Assembly: GCA_947457445.1 (NCBI GenBank)
Contig: CANGVO010000036.1
Location: 1 to 8,611, forward strand
Reading direction: 5' to 3'
Length of the DNA: 8,611 nucleotides
From: Actinomycetota bacterium
GTDB taxonomy: Bacteria; Actinomycetota; Actinomycetes; Nanopelagicales; Nanopelagicaceae
Positions within the stretch are counted from its first letter, which is position 1, and each line of letters begins with the position of its first letter. Below are positions 1-7,282 of this stretch, one piece after another. The translations under genes and the position numbers were made by a program. The notes under the pieces are model-generated. The model worked only from the letters and a program-made list of their open reading frames with translations. It did not search any database and was not told the DNA's origin.

Positions 1-2
1 CA

Positions 3-569
3 GTTGATGAGCCACCACGTCCAACAACAACGATGGAAGGCTTAGCTACTCTTAAGACTCCATTTCGCCCCGCAGGTCGCGTAACACCTGGAAATTCCTC
101 CGGTCTAAACGATGGCGCAACCGCTGCTTTGCTTGCTAGCGAAGATAAGGCGAAGGAACTTGGGCTGACAATTAAGGCAAAAATGGTTTCATATGCTTTC
201 GCTGGCGTTGAGCCAGAGGTAATGGGATATGGACCTGTGCCTTCAACGATTAAAGCGCTCGCAAAAGCAGGTTTATCTATTGGCGATATTGGTGCTTTCG
301 AAATTAATGAAGCTTTCGCCGTGCAAGTAATCGCGTTTCTTGATCACTTCGGAATTGCCGATGACGATCCCCGCGTTAATCCGTACGGTGGCGCAATTGC
401 TGTTGGGCACCCACTTGCCTCATCTGGAATTCGATTAGCGCTTAACTTGGCGCGCGCATTTGAAGAGCACCCAGAAGTTCGTTATGGATTAACAACAATG
501 TGTATCGGCCTTGGTATGGGCGGAAGCGTTATCTGGGAAAATCCAAACTTTTCAGGAGGTTCAAAATAA
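3..569 (+). CDS. fadA: Acetyl-CoA acyltransferase (thiolase), C-terminal part, 5' end outside the window
   Basis: This is the beta-oxidation thiolase, which cleaves 3-ketoacyl-CoA with CoA to give acetyl-CoA and a shortened acyl-CoA. The open frame runs in from the left edge: the codons from position 3 read VDEPPRPTTTMEGLATL, a thiolase-like sequence. The ATG at 33 is therefore internal and the gene is truncated by the window, not broken. 188 residues are visible. They include the VTPGNSSGLNDGA block, the NEAFAVQ motif, the GHPLASSG motif with the active-site His (codon 408-410), and TTMCIGLGMGG with the catalytic Cys (codon 501-503). All expected C-terminal catalytic residues are present. 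The WENP ending and GHPLASSG (rather than GHPLGASG) are what I associate with actinobacterial FadA partners of FadB. The stop overlaps the fadB start by one base. The family call is firm; the chain-length preference cannot be read. Confidence 0.95.
   Translation, partial: VDEPPRPTTTMEGLATLKTPFRPAGRVTPGNSSGLNDGATAALLASEDKAKELGLTIKAKMVSYAFAGVEPEVMGYGPVPSTIKALAKAGLSIGDIGAFEINEAFAVQVIAFLDHFGIADDDPRVNPYGGAIAVGHPLASSGIRLALNLARAFEEHPEVRYGLTTMCIGLGMGGSVIWENPNFSGGSK
554..560 (+). promoter_or_regulatory. Shine-Dalgarno sequence of fadB
   Basis: AGGAGGT lies at 554-560, with 8 nt before the ATG at 569. It is a near-perfect anti-16S match placed inside the last codons of fadA. It decides the fadB start: the upstream in-frame ATG at 500 has no such site and would add 23 basic residues that are just the out-of-frame reading of the thiolase end. 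Confidence 0.9.
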
Positions 570-2677
570 TGACTACCGTAATTAAACTACCTGAAGGAGC
601 ACCTGAAGAGGTTATTACCAATGCACTCGTGCGCGATGTTGATTTAACTCCCTTTGGCTTTGCGGGTGCTCTTGCGCTAATCACATTGGATAACGGTTTA
701 GATCACACGCGTCCAAATACTTTTGGGCCACAATCACTTGCCGCTCTAAATCTTGCAATCACCGATGCAATTGGCCGCTCCCCTGCTGCTATTGCGATTA
801 CTGGCAAGCCATTTATCTTTGCTGCCGGTGCCGACTTATCTGCACTTTCATTTCTTACAGAGCGAAATCAGTCTTTAGCTATCGGAAAGTTAGGACATGA
901 TGTTTTTCGCCGCTTAGATGAATGTGGGATTCCTACATTTGCATTCATTAATGGCCTTGCACTCGGTGGCGGACTAGAAGTTGGATTGCACTGCAATTAC
1001 CGAACCTTGGCTTCAACCGCTTTTACAGGATTGCCTGAAGTTTTCTTAGGCTTAGTGCCAGGCTGGGGTGGAGCAACTATTCTCCCCAAGTTAATTGGAC
1101 CAGAGCGCGCAATCCAAGTGATTATGTTAAATGCGTTAAATAACAACACCATGATGAAGGCAAAAGATGCGCTTTCACTTGGTGTAGTTGACGCAGTTTA
1201 CGAACCTTCCGACTTCTTGGAACGCTCCGTTTCCTTTGCCGCAAAAATCTTGGCGGGTGAAACAAAGGTAGAACGCAAAGATTATTCAAATGATCCTGCC
1301 TGGGATTCAGCGCTAGCAACCGGCAAGGCTGCTGCGCTTAAGAAATATGGCGGAGCCGAGATCGCATCGCCAATGCGAGCGCTAGAACTTATTGCGGCGG
1401 CTCGATCAAATACTCGTGGTGCTGGCTTTGATGCCGAAGATCAAGCTTTGGCTGATTTGACCATGTCTGATCCTTTGCGCGCATCTCTTTATGCATTTAA
1501 TTTAATTCAGAAGAAACGCAAAAAAGTTGAAGGCGCTCCAAAGCCTGCATTAGCTCGCAAGGTAACCAAAGTTGGAGTCGTTGGTGCCGGACTGATGGCA
1601 TCTCAACTTGCACTACTTCTACTTCGCAATCTCAAGTGTCCAATAGTTATGACCGACATTGATCAAGAGCGTGCCGATAAGGGCGTCGCCTGGGTTAAGA
1701 ATGAGTTAGCAAAACTGGTCGAGAAAAAGCGCATGAGTGAAGAATCGGCTCGTCGTCTCTCGCTATTGGTTAGCGGATCTGCTGATCAAAACTCCTTCGC
1801 CGGTTGTGATTTCATTATCGAAGCTATTTTCGAGGAACTTTCGCTCAAGCAAGATTTGTTTAAGAAATTAGAGACAATCGTTTCACCAGAGTGCGTTCTT
1901 GCAACTAACACTTCATCCCTTTCTGTCGAGCGAATGAGTGAAGGGCTTAAGAATCCAGAGCGCGTAATTGGCTTCCACTTCTTTAACCCAGTTGCTGTTA
2001 TGCCTCTTCTTGAAGTGGCGCGCACATCAAAGACTGATGATGCAACGACGGCAACCGCAGTAAGCGTCGGTAAAGAACTCAAGAAAACAATGATCATCTG
2101 TAAAGACGCTCCAGGTTTTGTGGTCAATCGCTTGTTAACTCGCTTCATGGGCGAAGTAACAGATGCGGTCGATGAAGGTACATCTCCAGAAGTTGCAGAT
2201 AATGCAATGAGAAGCATCGGATTTCCAATGTCTCCGTTTGAACTTCTCGACCTCGTAGGACCTGGCGTTGCACTTCATGTATCCGAAACGTTGCATGAAA
2301 ATCTTGGACCGCGCTATCGCATCTCTCCCACCATGCAAGCAATGGTCGCCGCCAAAGTTCGTAATTTCTACATAAAGGGTGCGGATGGAAAATTCAGCCC
2401 CAATCCTGAGGCGTTGGCCCTAATTCACCAAGGAACATCTGCATCGACTGCTGAGCAAGTTCGTGATCGCGCACTAAAAGCTTTAGCAACTGAAGCTCGA
2501 ATGATGCTAGATGAAGGCGTAGTTTCATCTGCTGCTGAGATTGATCTCTGCATGTTGATGGGATCTGGATGGCCGATGCATCTCGGCGGAATCTTGCCTT
2601 ACTTAGATCGTGAAGGAATTAGCGAAGCGGTTTGCGGTCAACGCTTTCATTCACCGGGTATTGCATCTCTGCCATAG
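569..2677 (+). CDS. fadB: Fatty-acid oxidation multifunctional protein: enoyl-CoA hydratase / 3-hydroxyacyl-CoA dehydrogenase
   Basis: This bifunctional beta-oxidation alpha subunit hydrates trans-2-enoyl-CoA and then oxidises (S)-3-hydroxyacyl-CoA with NAD+. It is 702 residues, close to the usual ~700-730. The crotonase domain covers about residues 25-215. It carries the oxyanion-hole stretch ITGKPFIFAAGADL and both catalytic glutamates, E137 in GGGLEVG and E157 in GLPEVFLG. A linker follows, then the NAD-binding domain from ~330 (VGVVGAGLMASQ, with TDID after the second strand and TNTSSLS near 446). The dehydrogenase signature around 465-483 contains H470 and E482 of the catalytic dyad, followed by DAPGFVVNRLL at 513-523. 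The C-terminal domain has GFPMSPFELLDLVG at 551-564 and a degenerate second repeat (MGSGWPMHLGGILPYLD). ATG 569 is chosen because of AGGAGG at 554-559 and the TAATG overlap with fadA, implying translational coupling. FadA and FadB are expected to form a cytoplasmic trifunctional complex. The last 59 bp overlap dxs. FadJ-type naming is equally possible. Confidence 0.95.
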   Translation: MTTVIKLPEGAPEEVITNALVRDVDLTPFGFAGALALITLDNGLDHTRPNTFGPQSLAALNLAITDAIGRSPAAIAITGKPFIFAAGADLSALSFLTERNQSLAIGKLGHDVFRRLDECGIPTFAFINGLALGGGLEVGLHCNYRTLASTAFTGLPEVFLGLVPGWGGATILPKLIGPERAIQVIMLNALNNNTMMKAKDALSLGVVDAVYEPSDFLERSVSFAAKILAGETKVERKDYSNDPAWDSALATGKAAALKKYGGAEIASPMRALELIAAARSNTRGAGFDAEDQALADLTMSDPLRASLYAFNLIQKKRKKVEGAPKPALARKVTKVGVVGAGLMASQLALLLLRNLKCPIVMTDIDQERADKGVAWVKNELAKLVEKKRMSEESARRLSLLVSGSADQNSFAGCDFIIEAIFEELSLKQDLFKKLETIVSPECVLATNTSSLSVERMSEGLKNPERVIGFHFFNPVAVMPLLEVARTSKTDDATTATAVSVGKELKKTMIICKDAPGFVVNRLLTRFMGEVTDAVDEGTSPEVADNAMRSIGFPMSPFELLDLVGPGVALHVSETLHENLGPRYRISPTMQAMVAAKVRNFYIKGADGKFSPNPEALALIHQGTSASTAEQVRDRALKALATEARMMLDEGVVSSAAEIDLCMLMGSGWPMHLGGILPYLDREGISEAVCGQRFHSPGIASLP

Positions 2678-4556
2678 TCGTATCTGAAGTTCGACTGTTC
2701 CATTCGACAATACTTCGCGCAATATTCTGTGCAGTTATTCCGAGATCGCTTAAAATCTCACTGCGTTTGGAATGTTCGATAAATTCCAGGGGAATTCCAA
2801 TGGAGTTAATCGGTGTCCCCAAGCCGGCATCACGGAACATTTCAGATATTGAACTCGCGATACCGCCGTGTTTAATTCCATCTTCCAAAACAACAACACT
2901 CTTATATCTTTGAGCAATCGTGACCAGCGCGCTGGGAAGCGGCTTAACCCAGCGCGGATCGATAACCGTTACTCCCACACCCTCGCGATAGGCCATTGAC
3001 GCAGCTTCCACTGCTATCGCAGCCATTGCTCCAATACTTACCAAAAGCACATCAGCACTTTCTCCACGATAGAGAACATCTATCCCATCGCGTCGCTCAA
3101 AGGCTGGAATATCATTTTGTATCGCACCTTTTGGAAAACGCAGCATTGAAGGTGCATCAGAAATTTCAACGGCTTCGCGCAGAATTTCTCGCAGTCGTGA
3201 ACCATCTCGAGGTGCGCCTACATGCATAGTCGGAATAATTCCGGTTAGCGCCAGATCCCATATGCCGTGATGGGAAGGTCCATCGTCTCCGGTAATTCCT
3301 GCGCGATCTAGAACAAAAGTCACCCCTGCTTTATGCAGGGCAACATCAAGAAGCAACTGATCAAAAGCGCGATTTAAGAATGTGGAATACAGAGCAACTA
3401 CTGGATGTAGGCCCGCAAATGCCATTCCTGCGGCACTCGTAACTGCATGTTGCTCGGCAATACCGACATCAATGGTGCGATCTGGAAACTCTTTTTCAAA
3501 TTTATCTAATCCGGTGGGTCCTAGCATTGCTGCAGTGATTGCAACAATGTCGCTGCGTTCGCGGCCTAGCGCCAACAACTCTTCAGAAAATACCTTTGTC
3601 CAAGATGTAGAACTCTTTGCTAGCGGCGCGCCCGTAGCGGGGTCGACGATGCCAACAGCGTGGAATTTCTCGGCTTCATCTGCAACGGCTGGTTGATGAC
3701 CACGACCCTTTTCAGTAATTGCGTGGACAAGCACAGGAGCGCCAAATTCTTTCGCTTTCAGTAAAGCTTTTTCTAAAGCAGCAATATCGTGACCATCAAT
3801 TGGCCCCATGTATTTCAAACCTAAATCTTCGAACATTCCTTGTGGCGCAACAATATCTTTTATGCCTTTTTTCATACCGTGCAATGTTTCATAAATTGGA
3901 GTTCCAACAACTGGCGTCTTGTGTAGGAAATCCTTACCCCAATCAAGGAATCTTTCATATCCACGAGTAACCCGCAAAGTCGAAAGATATGTAGCTAGAC
4001 CACCAATAGTCGGCGAGTAAGAACGTTCGTTATCGTTAACAACTATTACTAAATTACGACTTTCTGTCGCCGCAATATTGTTAAGGGCTTCCCAAGACAT
4101 TCCACCCGTCAAAGCGCCATCTCCGACTACAACCACGACATGGCGATCTGATTGCCCAGTGCGCGTGAAACCGTAGGAAATTCCATCACCCCAAGAGAGC
4201 GCAGTGGATGCGTGAGAATTTTCGATCACATCATGATCGCTTTCAGCGCGGTTTGGGTAACCTGCTATTCCGCCGCGTTGGCGCAGACCGTCAAATTCTC
4301 CGGCCCGACCTGTGATTATTTTATGAACGTATGACTGATGACCTGTATCAAAGAGGACAATATCTTTTGGAGAATCAAAGGTTCTATGAATAGCCAGAGT
4401 TAACTCAACTACTCCTAAGTTTGGCCCTAGATGACCACCAGTCTTAGAGACTTTCTCAATTAAGAACTGTCGAATCTCCGCACTTAACTTTTCTAGTTGG
4501 GTGCGATCCAATGACTTAACGTCAGCGGGACTTTTGATCGATTCAAGCACCGTCAT
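2619..4556 (-). CDS. dxs: 1-deoxy-D-xylulose-5-phosphate synthase
   Basis: This thiamine-diphosphate enzyme condenses pyruvate with D-glyceraldehyde 3-phosphate, the first step of the MEP isoprenoid pathway, in the cytoplasm. It is 645 residues. The N-terminal TPP-binding domain shows H42 in GGHLGPNLG, H73 in TGHQSYVHK, the GDGALTGG metal/TPP motif at 145-152 and NDN at 174-176, followed by RSYSPTIGG. MGPIDGHD is at 250-257. The pyrimidine-binding domain begins near 318 and holds the catalytic glutamate E368 in GIAEQHAVT, YSTFLNRAFDQ at 390-400 and DRAGITGDDGPSHHG at 417-431. A transketolase C-terminal domain follows from ~498. Family similarity seems to end near residue 620; the last ~25 residues look like an extension, and the final 18 are antisense to the end of fadB. 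The gene starts 32 bp after acnA and probably shares its transcript. I see no clear Shine-Dalgarno before ATG 4556, but the N-terminus (LESIKSPADVKSL) fits the family. Confidence 0.96.
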   Translation of the reverse strand: MTVLESIKSPADVKSLDRTQLEKLSAEIRQFLIEKVSKTGGHLGPNLGVVELTLAIHRTFDSPKDIVLFDTGHQSYVHKIITGRAGEFDGLRQRGGIAGYPNRAESDHDVIENSHASTALSWGDGISYGFTRTGQSDRHVVVVVGDGALTGGMSWEALNNIAATESRNLVIVVNDNERSYSPTIGGLATYLSTLRVTRGYERFLDWGKDFLHKTPVVGTPIYETLHGMKKGIKDIVAPQGMFEDLGLKYMGPIDGHDIAALEKALLKAKEFGAPVLVHAITEKGRGHQPAVADEAEKFHAVGIVDPATGAPLAKSSTSWTKVFSEELLALGRERSDIVAITAAMLGPTGLDKFEKEFPDRTIDVGIAEQHAVTSAAGMAFAGLHPVVALYSTFLNRAFDQLLLDVALHKAGVTFVLDRAGITGDDGPSHHGIWDLALTGIIPTMHVGAPRDGSRLREILREAVEISDAPSMLRFPKGAIQNDIPAFERRDGIDVLYRGESADVLLVSIGAMAAIAVEAASMAYREGVGVTVIDPRWVKPLPSALVTIAQRYKSVVVLEDGIKHGGIASSISEMFRDAGLGTPINSIGIPLEFIEHSKRSEILSDLGITAQNIARSIVEWNSRTSDTTMAEMQYPVNESVDRKPLR

Positions 4557-4588
4557 AGTCTAGTTAATGACGAATACATCCGCGATAT

Positions 4589-7246
4589 TTATGACAGCAA
4601 CGAACGGAGCACATACTGCATGATCCCCCCATGGCGATAATAATCACCCTCGCCCGGAGTATCGATGCGCACCTTGGCGGTAAATTTCTTATCACCTGCG
4701 GTAACAGTTACTTTCTTCGGAATTCCCCCACCGTTTAATTCGGTGATGCCAGAAATAGCAAAAGTTTCATCGCCCTTGAGACCAAGGCTCGCAGCGCTCT
4801 CGCCATCCTTAAATTGCAGAGGAAGAACGCCCATGCCAATCAAATTGGAACGGTGAATACGCTCGAAGCTCTCTGCAATTACTGCGCGAACTCCCAGCAG
4901 CGCCGTTCCCTTTGCTGCCCAGTCGCGTGATGAACCTGATCCGTATTCTTTTCCGGCCAAAATTACGAGTGGGACTCCTGCTGCTTGATATGCAACTGAT
5001 GCGTCATAAATTGTTGTTTGATCTCCACCGTTTAAGAAGTTTCTAGTGAAGCCGCCTTCAACTCCATCTAGCAACATATTCTTGAGGCGAATATTTGCAA
5101 AGGTTCCGCGGATCATTACTTCGTGGTTACCTCGACGAGAACCATAGGAGTTGAAATCTGCGCGTGCCACATTATGAGCTTCTAAATACTTTCCAGCAGG
5201 AGAATCTGATTTGATATTTCCCGCAGGAGAAATGTGATCAGTGGTTACAGAATCACCCAAAATCGCAAGTACTCGAGCGCCAGTTATATCTGTAACCGGA
5301 GTTGGATTTGCGGGCATGCCATCAAAGTATGGCGGTTTGCGAACATAAGTTGACTGCGCATCCCATTCAAATGTTTTGCCAGTTGGTGTGTCTAAAGATT
5401 TCCAGCGATGGTCGCCATCAAAGACAGTTGCGTAATCTTTTTTAAACATTTCAGATGAAATAGATGAATCGATTACATCTTGTATCTCTTTCGCACTCGG
5501 CCAGATGTCAGCTAGGAGCACTTCGTTGCCATCTTTGTCTGTGCCCAGCGAATCTTTCTCGAAGTCGTGGTTCATAGTCCCAGCCAATGCGTAGGCAACA
5601 ACCAAAGGTGGCGATGCCAAGTAATTCATCTTTACATCTGGGCTAATTCGTCCTTCGAAGTTTCGGTTACCAGAGAGAACGGCAGTTACAGCCAAGTCAT
5701 GTTCGTTGACAGATTTGCTGATTTCTATCGGCAATGGGCCTGAGTTTCCAATACAAGTTACACAGCCGTACCCAACTAAGTTGAATCCCAGCGCTTCCAT
5801 GTACTTAGTCAGGTCTGCACGATCGTAATAATCTGTAACAACTTTTGAACCCGGCGCTAATGTGGTTTTTACCCATGGCTTAGATGTAAGCCCCTTCTCC
5901 ACCGCTTTTTTCGCTAACAGAGCGGCGCCAATCATTACTGATGGATTAGAAGTATTTGTACAAGATGTAATTGAAGCAATCACAACATCACCATTTTTGA
6001 TGGTTGTCTCTTTAGCGCCCACGTTTACTGGATACGCCTCTTTGCCAGTCTTATCTGTTATGTAAGTTGGCAGAATCTTTTCGAATGAAGATTTGGATGC
6101 ACTCAGCGAGATGCGATCTTGTGGACGTTTTGGCCCCGATATAGAAGGAACCACTGTCGATAAATCAAGTTCTATATGTTCTGAAAAACGAGGGCTAACC
6201 GATGGGTCATGCCACATGCCTTGTGCTTTGGCATATTGCTCAACAAGTGCAACTTGATCTTCGTTGCGGCCAGTCAAGCGCAAGTAACGCAAAGTTTCGT
6301 CATCGATTGGGAAGATGGCACAGGTTGAGCCGTATTCAGGGCTCATATTTCCAATTGTTGTTCGATTCGCCATTGGAACGGATACAACGCCAGGGCCATA
6401 AAATTCAACGAATTTTCCAACCACACCATGCTTGCGCAGAATTTCGGTAATTGTTAGCGCCATATCTGTTGCAGTAGTTCCAACAGGCAATGCGCCACTT
6501 AACTTAAACCCAACAACGCGAGGGATCAGCATTGATACTGGCTGGCCTAGAAGAGCAGCTTCCGCCTCGATCCCGCCAACGCCCCAACCAAGTACACCAA
6601 GGCCGTTAACCATCGTTGTATGTGAATCGGTACCAACAACAGTGTCAGGGTATGCGCGCAAAACTCCGCCGACCGTACGAGTCATCACAACTCGCGCCAA
6701 GTACTCAATATTTACTTGGTGAACAATTCCAGTTCCAGGTGGAACAACTTTAAATTCATCAAAGGCGCCTTGGCCCCAACGCAGAAAGCGATAACGCTCG
6801 CGGTTGCGCTCGTATTCAATATCGGTGTTCTTTTCAAACGAATCTTTAGTTCCAAATACATCTGCGATTACTGAGTGGTCGATAACTAATTCAGCCGGTG
6901 CAAGTGGATTAACTTTTGCTGGATCTCCCCCAAGGTCAACGATCGCCTCACGCATAGTTGCAAGATCAACGATGCAGGGAACGCCCGTGAAATCTTGCAT
7001 CACAACACGTGCAGGTGTGAATTGGATTTCGGTATCTGGTTCAACTGATGGATCCCATTGCGCCAACGCCTTGATGTGATCGGCAGTTATATTCGCGCCA
7101 TCTTCGGTACGAAGAAGATTTTCGAGTAGGACTTTAAGCGAGAACGGAAGGTTTGCTGCGCCCTCAACTTGGGAAATATCAAATATTTCAAAATCTTTTC
7201 CGGCAACGTTTAAATTCTTCTTTGTGCCCAATGAATTTTTACTCAT
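4589..7246 (-). CDS. acnA: Aconitate hydratase A (4Fe-4S aconitase)
   Basis: This enzyme interconverts citrate and isocitrate in the TCA cycle, using a [4Fe-4S] cluster in the cytoplasm. It is 885 residues, the length of AcnA/IRP1-type aconitases. Visible blocks, numbered from the ATG at 7246, are [18 protein letters not shown] at 84-101, [21 protein letters not shown] at 205-225, and the three cluster cysteines: C429 in [14 protein letters not shown], and C495 and C498 in [12 protein letters not shown]. The C-terminal swivelling domain has [16 protein letters not shown] at 663-678, [11 protein letters not shown] at 701-711, and the substrate-binding [15 protein letters not shown] at 766-780. 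Candidate starts are GTG 7258, ATG 7252 and ATG 7246. I favour 7246 because GAGTGGGG ends 6 nt before it and MSKNSLG resembles actinobacterial homologues. It begins 28 bp after the methyltransferase gene and precedes dxs by 32 bp. A perfect palindrome at 7265-7282 lies in its promoter region, so specific repression is plausible. Confidence 0.97.
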   Translation of the reverse strand: MSKNSLGTKKNLNVAGKDFEIFDISQVEGAANLPFSLKVLLENLLRTEDGANITADHIKALAQWDPSVEPDTEIQFTPARVVMQDFTGVPCIVDLATMREAIVDLGGDPAKVNPLAPAELVIDHSVIADVFGTKDSFEKNTDIEYERNRERYRFLRWGQGAFDEFKVVPPGTGIVHQVNIEYLARVVMTRTVGGVLRAYPDTVVGTDSHTTMVNGLGVLGWGVGGIEAEAALLGQPVSMLIPRVVGFKLSGALPVGTTATDMALTITEILRKHGVVGKFVEFYGPGVVSVPMANRTTIGNMSPEYGSTCAIFPIDDETLRYLRLTGRNEDQVALVEQYAKAQGMWHDPSVSPRFSEHIELDLSTVVPSISGPKRPQDRISLSASKSSFEKILPTYITDKTGKEAYPVNVGAKETTIKNGDVVIASITSCTNTSNPSVMIGAALLAKKAVEKGLTSKPWVKTTLAPGSKVVTDYYDRADLTKYMEALGFNLVGYGCVTCIGNSGPLPIEISKSVNEHDLAVTAVLSGNRNFEGRISPDVKMNYLASPPLVVAYALAGTMNHDFEKDSLGTDKDGNEVLLADIWPSAKEIQDVIDSSISSEMFKKDYATVFDGDHRWKSLDTPTGKTFEWDAQSTYVRKPPYFDGMPANPTPVTDITGARVLAILGDSVTTDHISPAGNIKSDSPAGKYLEAHNVARADFNSYGSRRGNHEVMIRGTFANIRLKNMLLDGVEGGFTRNFLNGGDQTTIYDASVAYQAAGVPLVILAGKEYGSGSSRDWAAKGTALLGVRAVIAESFERIHRSNLIGMGVLPLQFKDGESAASLGLKGDETFAISGITELNGGGIPKKVTVTAGDKKFTAKVRIDTPGEGDYYRHGGIMQYVLRSLLS

Positions 7247-7252
7247 TTTCAT

Positions 7253-7260
7253 CCCCACTC
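7253..7260 (-). promoter_or_regulatory. Probable ribosome binding site of acnA
   Basis: On the minus strand GAGTGGGG lies 6 nt upstream of ATG 7246. It is purine-rich and well spaced for 7246, but it abuts ATG 7252 and lies downstream of the first bases of GTG 7258, so it favours 7246 as the start. The match to AGGAGG is partial. Confidence 0.5.
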
Positions 7261-7264
7261 AATT

Positions 7265-7282
7265 TATCTTGACGTCAAGATA
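7265..7282. promoter_or_regulatory. Perfect 18-bp palindrome upstream of acnA, candidate operator
   Basis: TATCTTGACGTCAAGATA reads the same on both strands over all 18 bases. It lies 18 bp before the acnA ATG at 7246 and includes the TGA stop of the upstream methyltransferase gene (7275-7277). With no loop it is a poor hairpin terminator, but it is a good shape for a dimeric repressor site. It overlaps two possible -10 boxes on the minus strand, TATCTT (7282-7277) and TAAATT (7266-7261). It does not match the CAGNAC...GTACTG-type site I recall for the corynebacterial aconitase repressor AcnR. The regulator is unknown from this sequence. Confidence 0.55.

Noticed and set aside
33..35. ATG at 33 as the start of the thiolase gene
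   Set aside because: The frame is open to the window edge and the preceding codons (VDEPPRPTTT) are thiolase-like, so this Met is internal to a truncated gene.
500..568. Upstream in-frame ATG giving fadB 23 extra N-terminal residues
   Set aside because: The extra residues are the out-of-frame reading of the thiolase end, and the Shine-Dalgarno at 554-560 points to ATG 569.
1786..2217. 143-codon open frame antisense to fadB
   Set aside because: No recognisable domain, and it lies wholly opposite conserved dehydrogenase motifs. It looks like a frame shadow.
3324..3340. Hairpin CCCTGC-TTTAT-GCAGGG as a terminator or attenuator
   Set aside because: A 6-bp stem in the middle of dxs with no T-run after it; it encodes conserved LHKAG residues. 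Likely coincidence.
4223..4239. Inverted repeat CGATCA-N5-TGATCG as an operator
   Set aside because: Six-base arms of this sort are common by chance, and it lies inside conserved dxs codons far from a promoter.
6432..6722. 96-codon open frame antisense to acnA
   Set aside because: It lies opposite conserved aconitase blocks, its composition is proline- and threonine-rich as expected of a shadow, and it has no start signals.
7173..7189. GAAATAT-CAA-ATATTTC inverted repeat near the 5' end of acnA
   Set aside because: The stem is nearly all A-T and weak, and it encodes the conserved EIFDIS segment. Probably codon composition.
7247..7258. GTG 7258 or ATG 7252 as the acnA start
   Set aside because: The GAGTGGGG ribosome-site candidate is correctly spaced only for ATG 7246, and MSKNSLG fits the family N-terminus. 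ATG 7252 remains possible if the mRNA is leaderless from TAAATT at 7266-7261.
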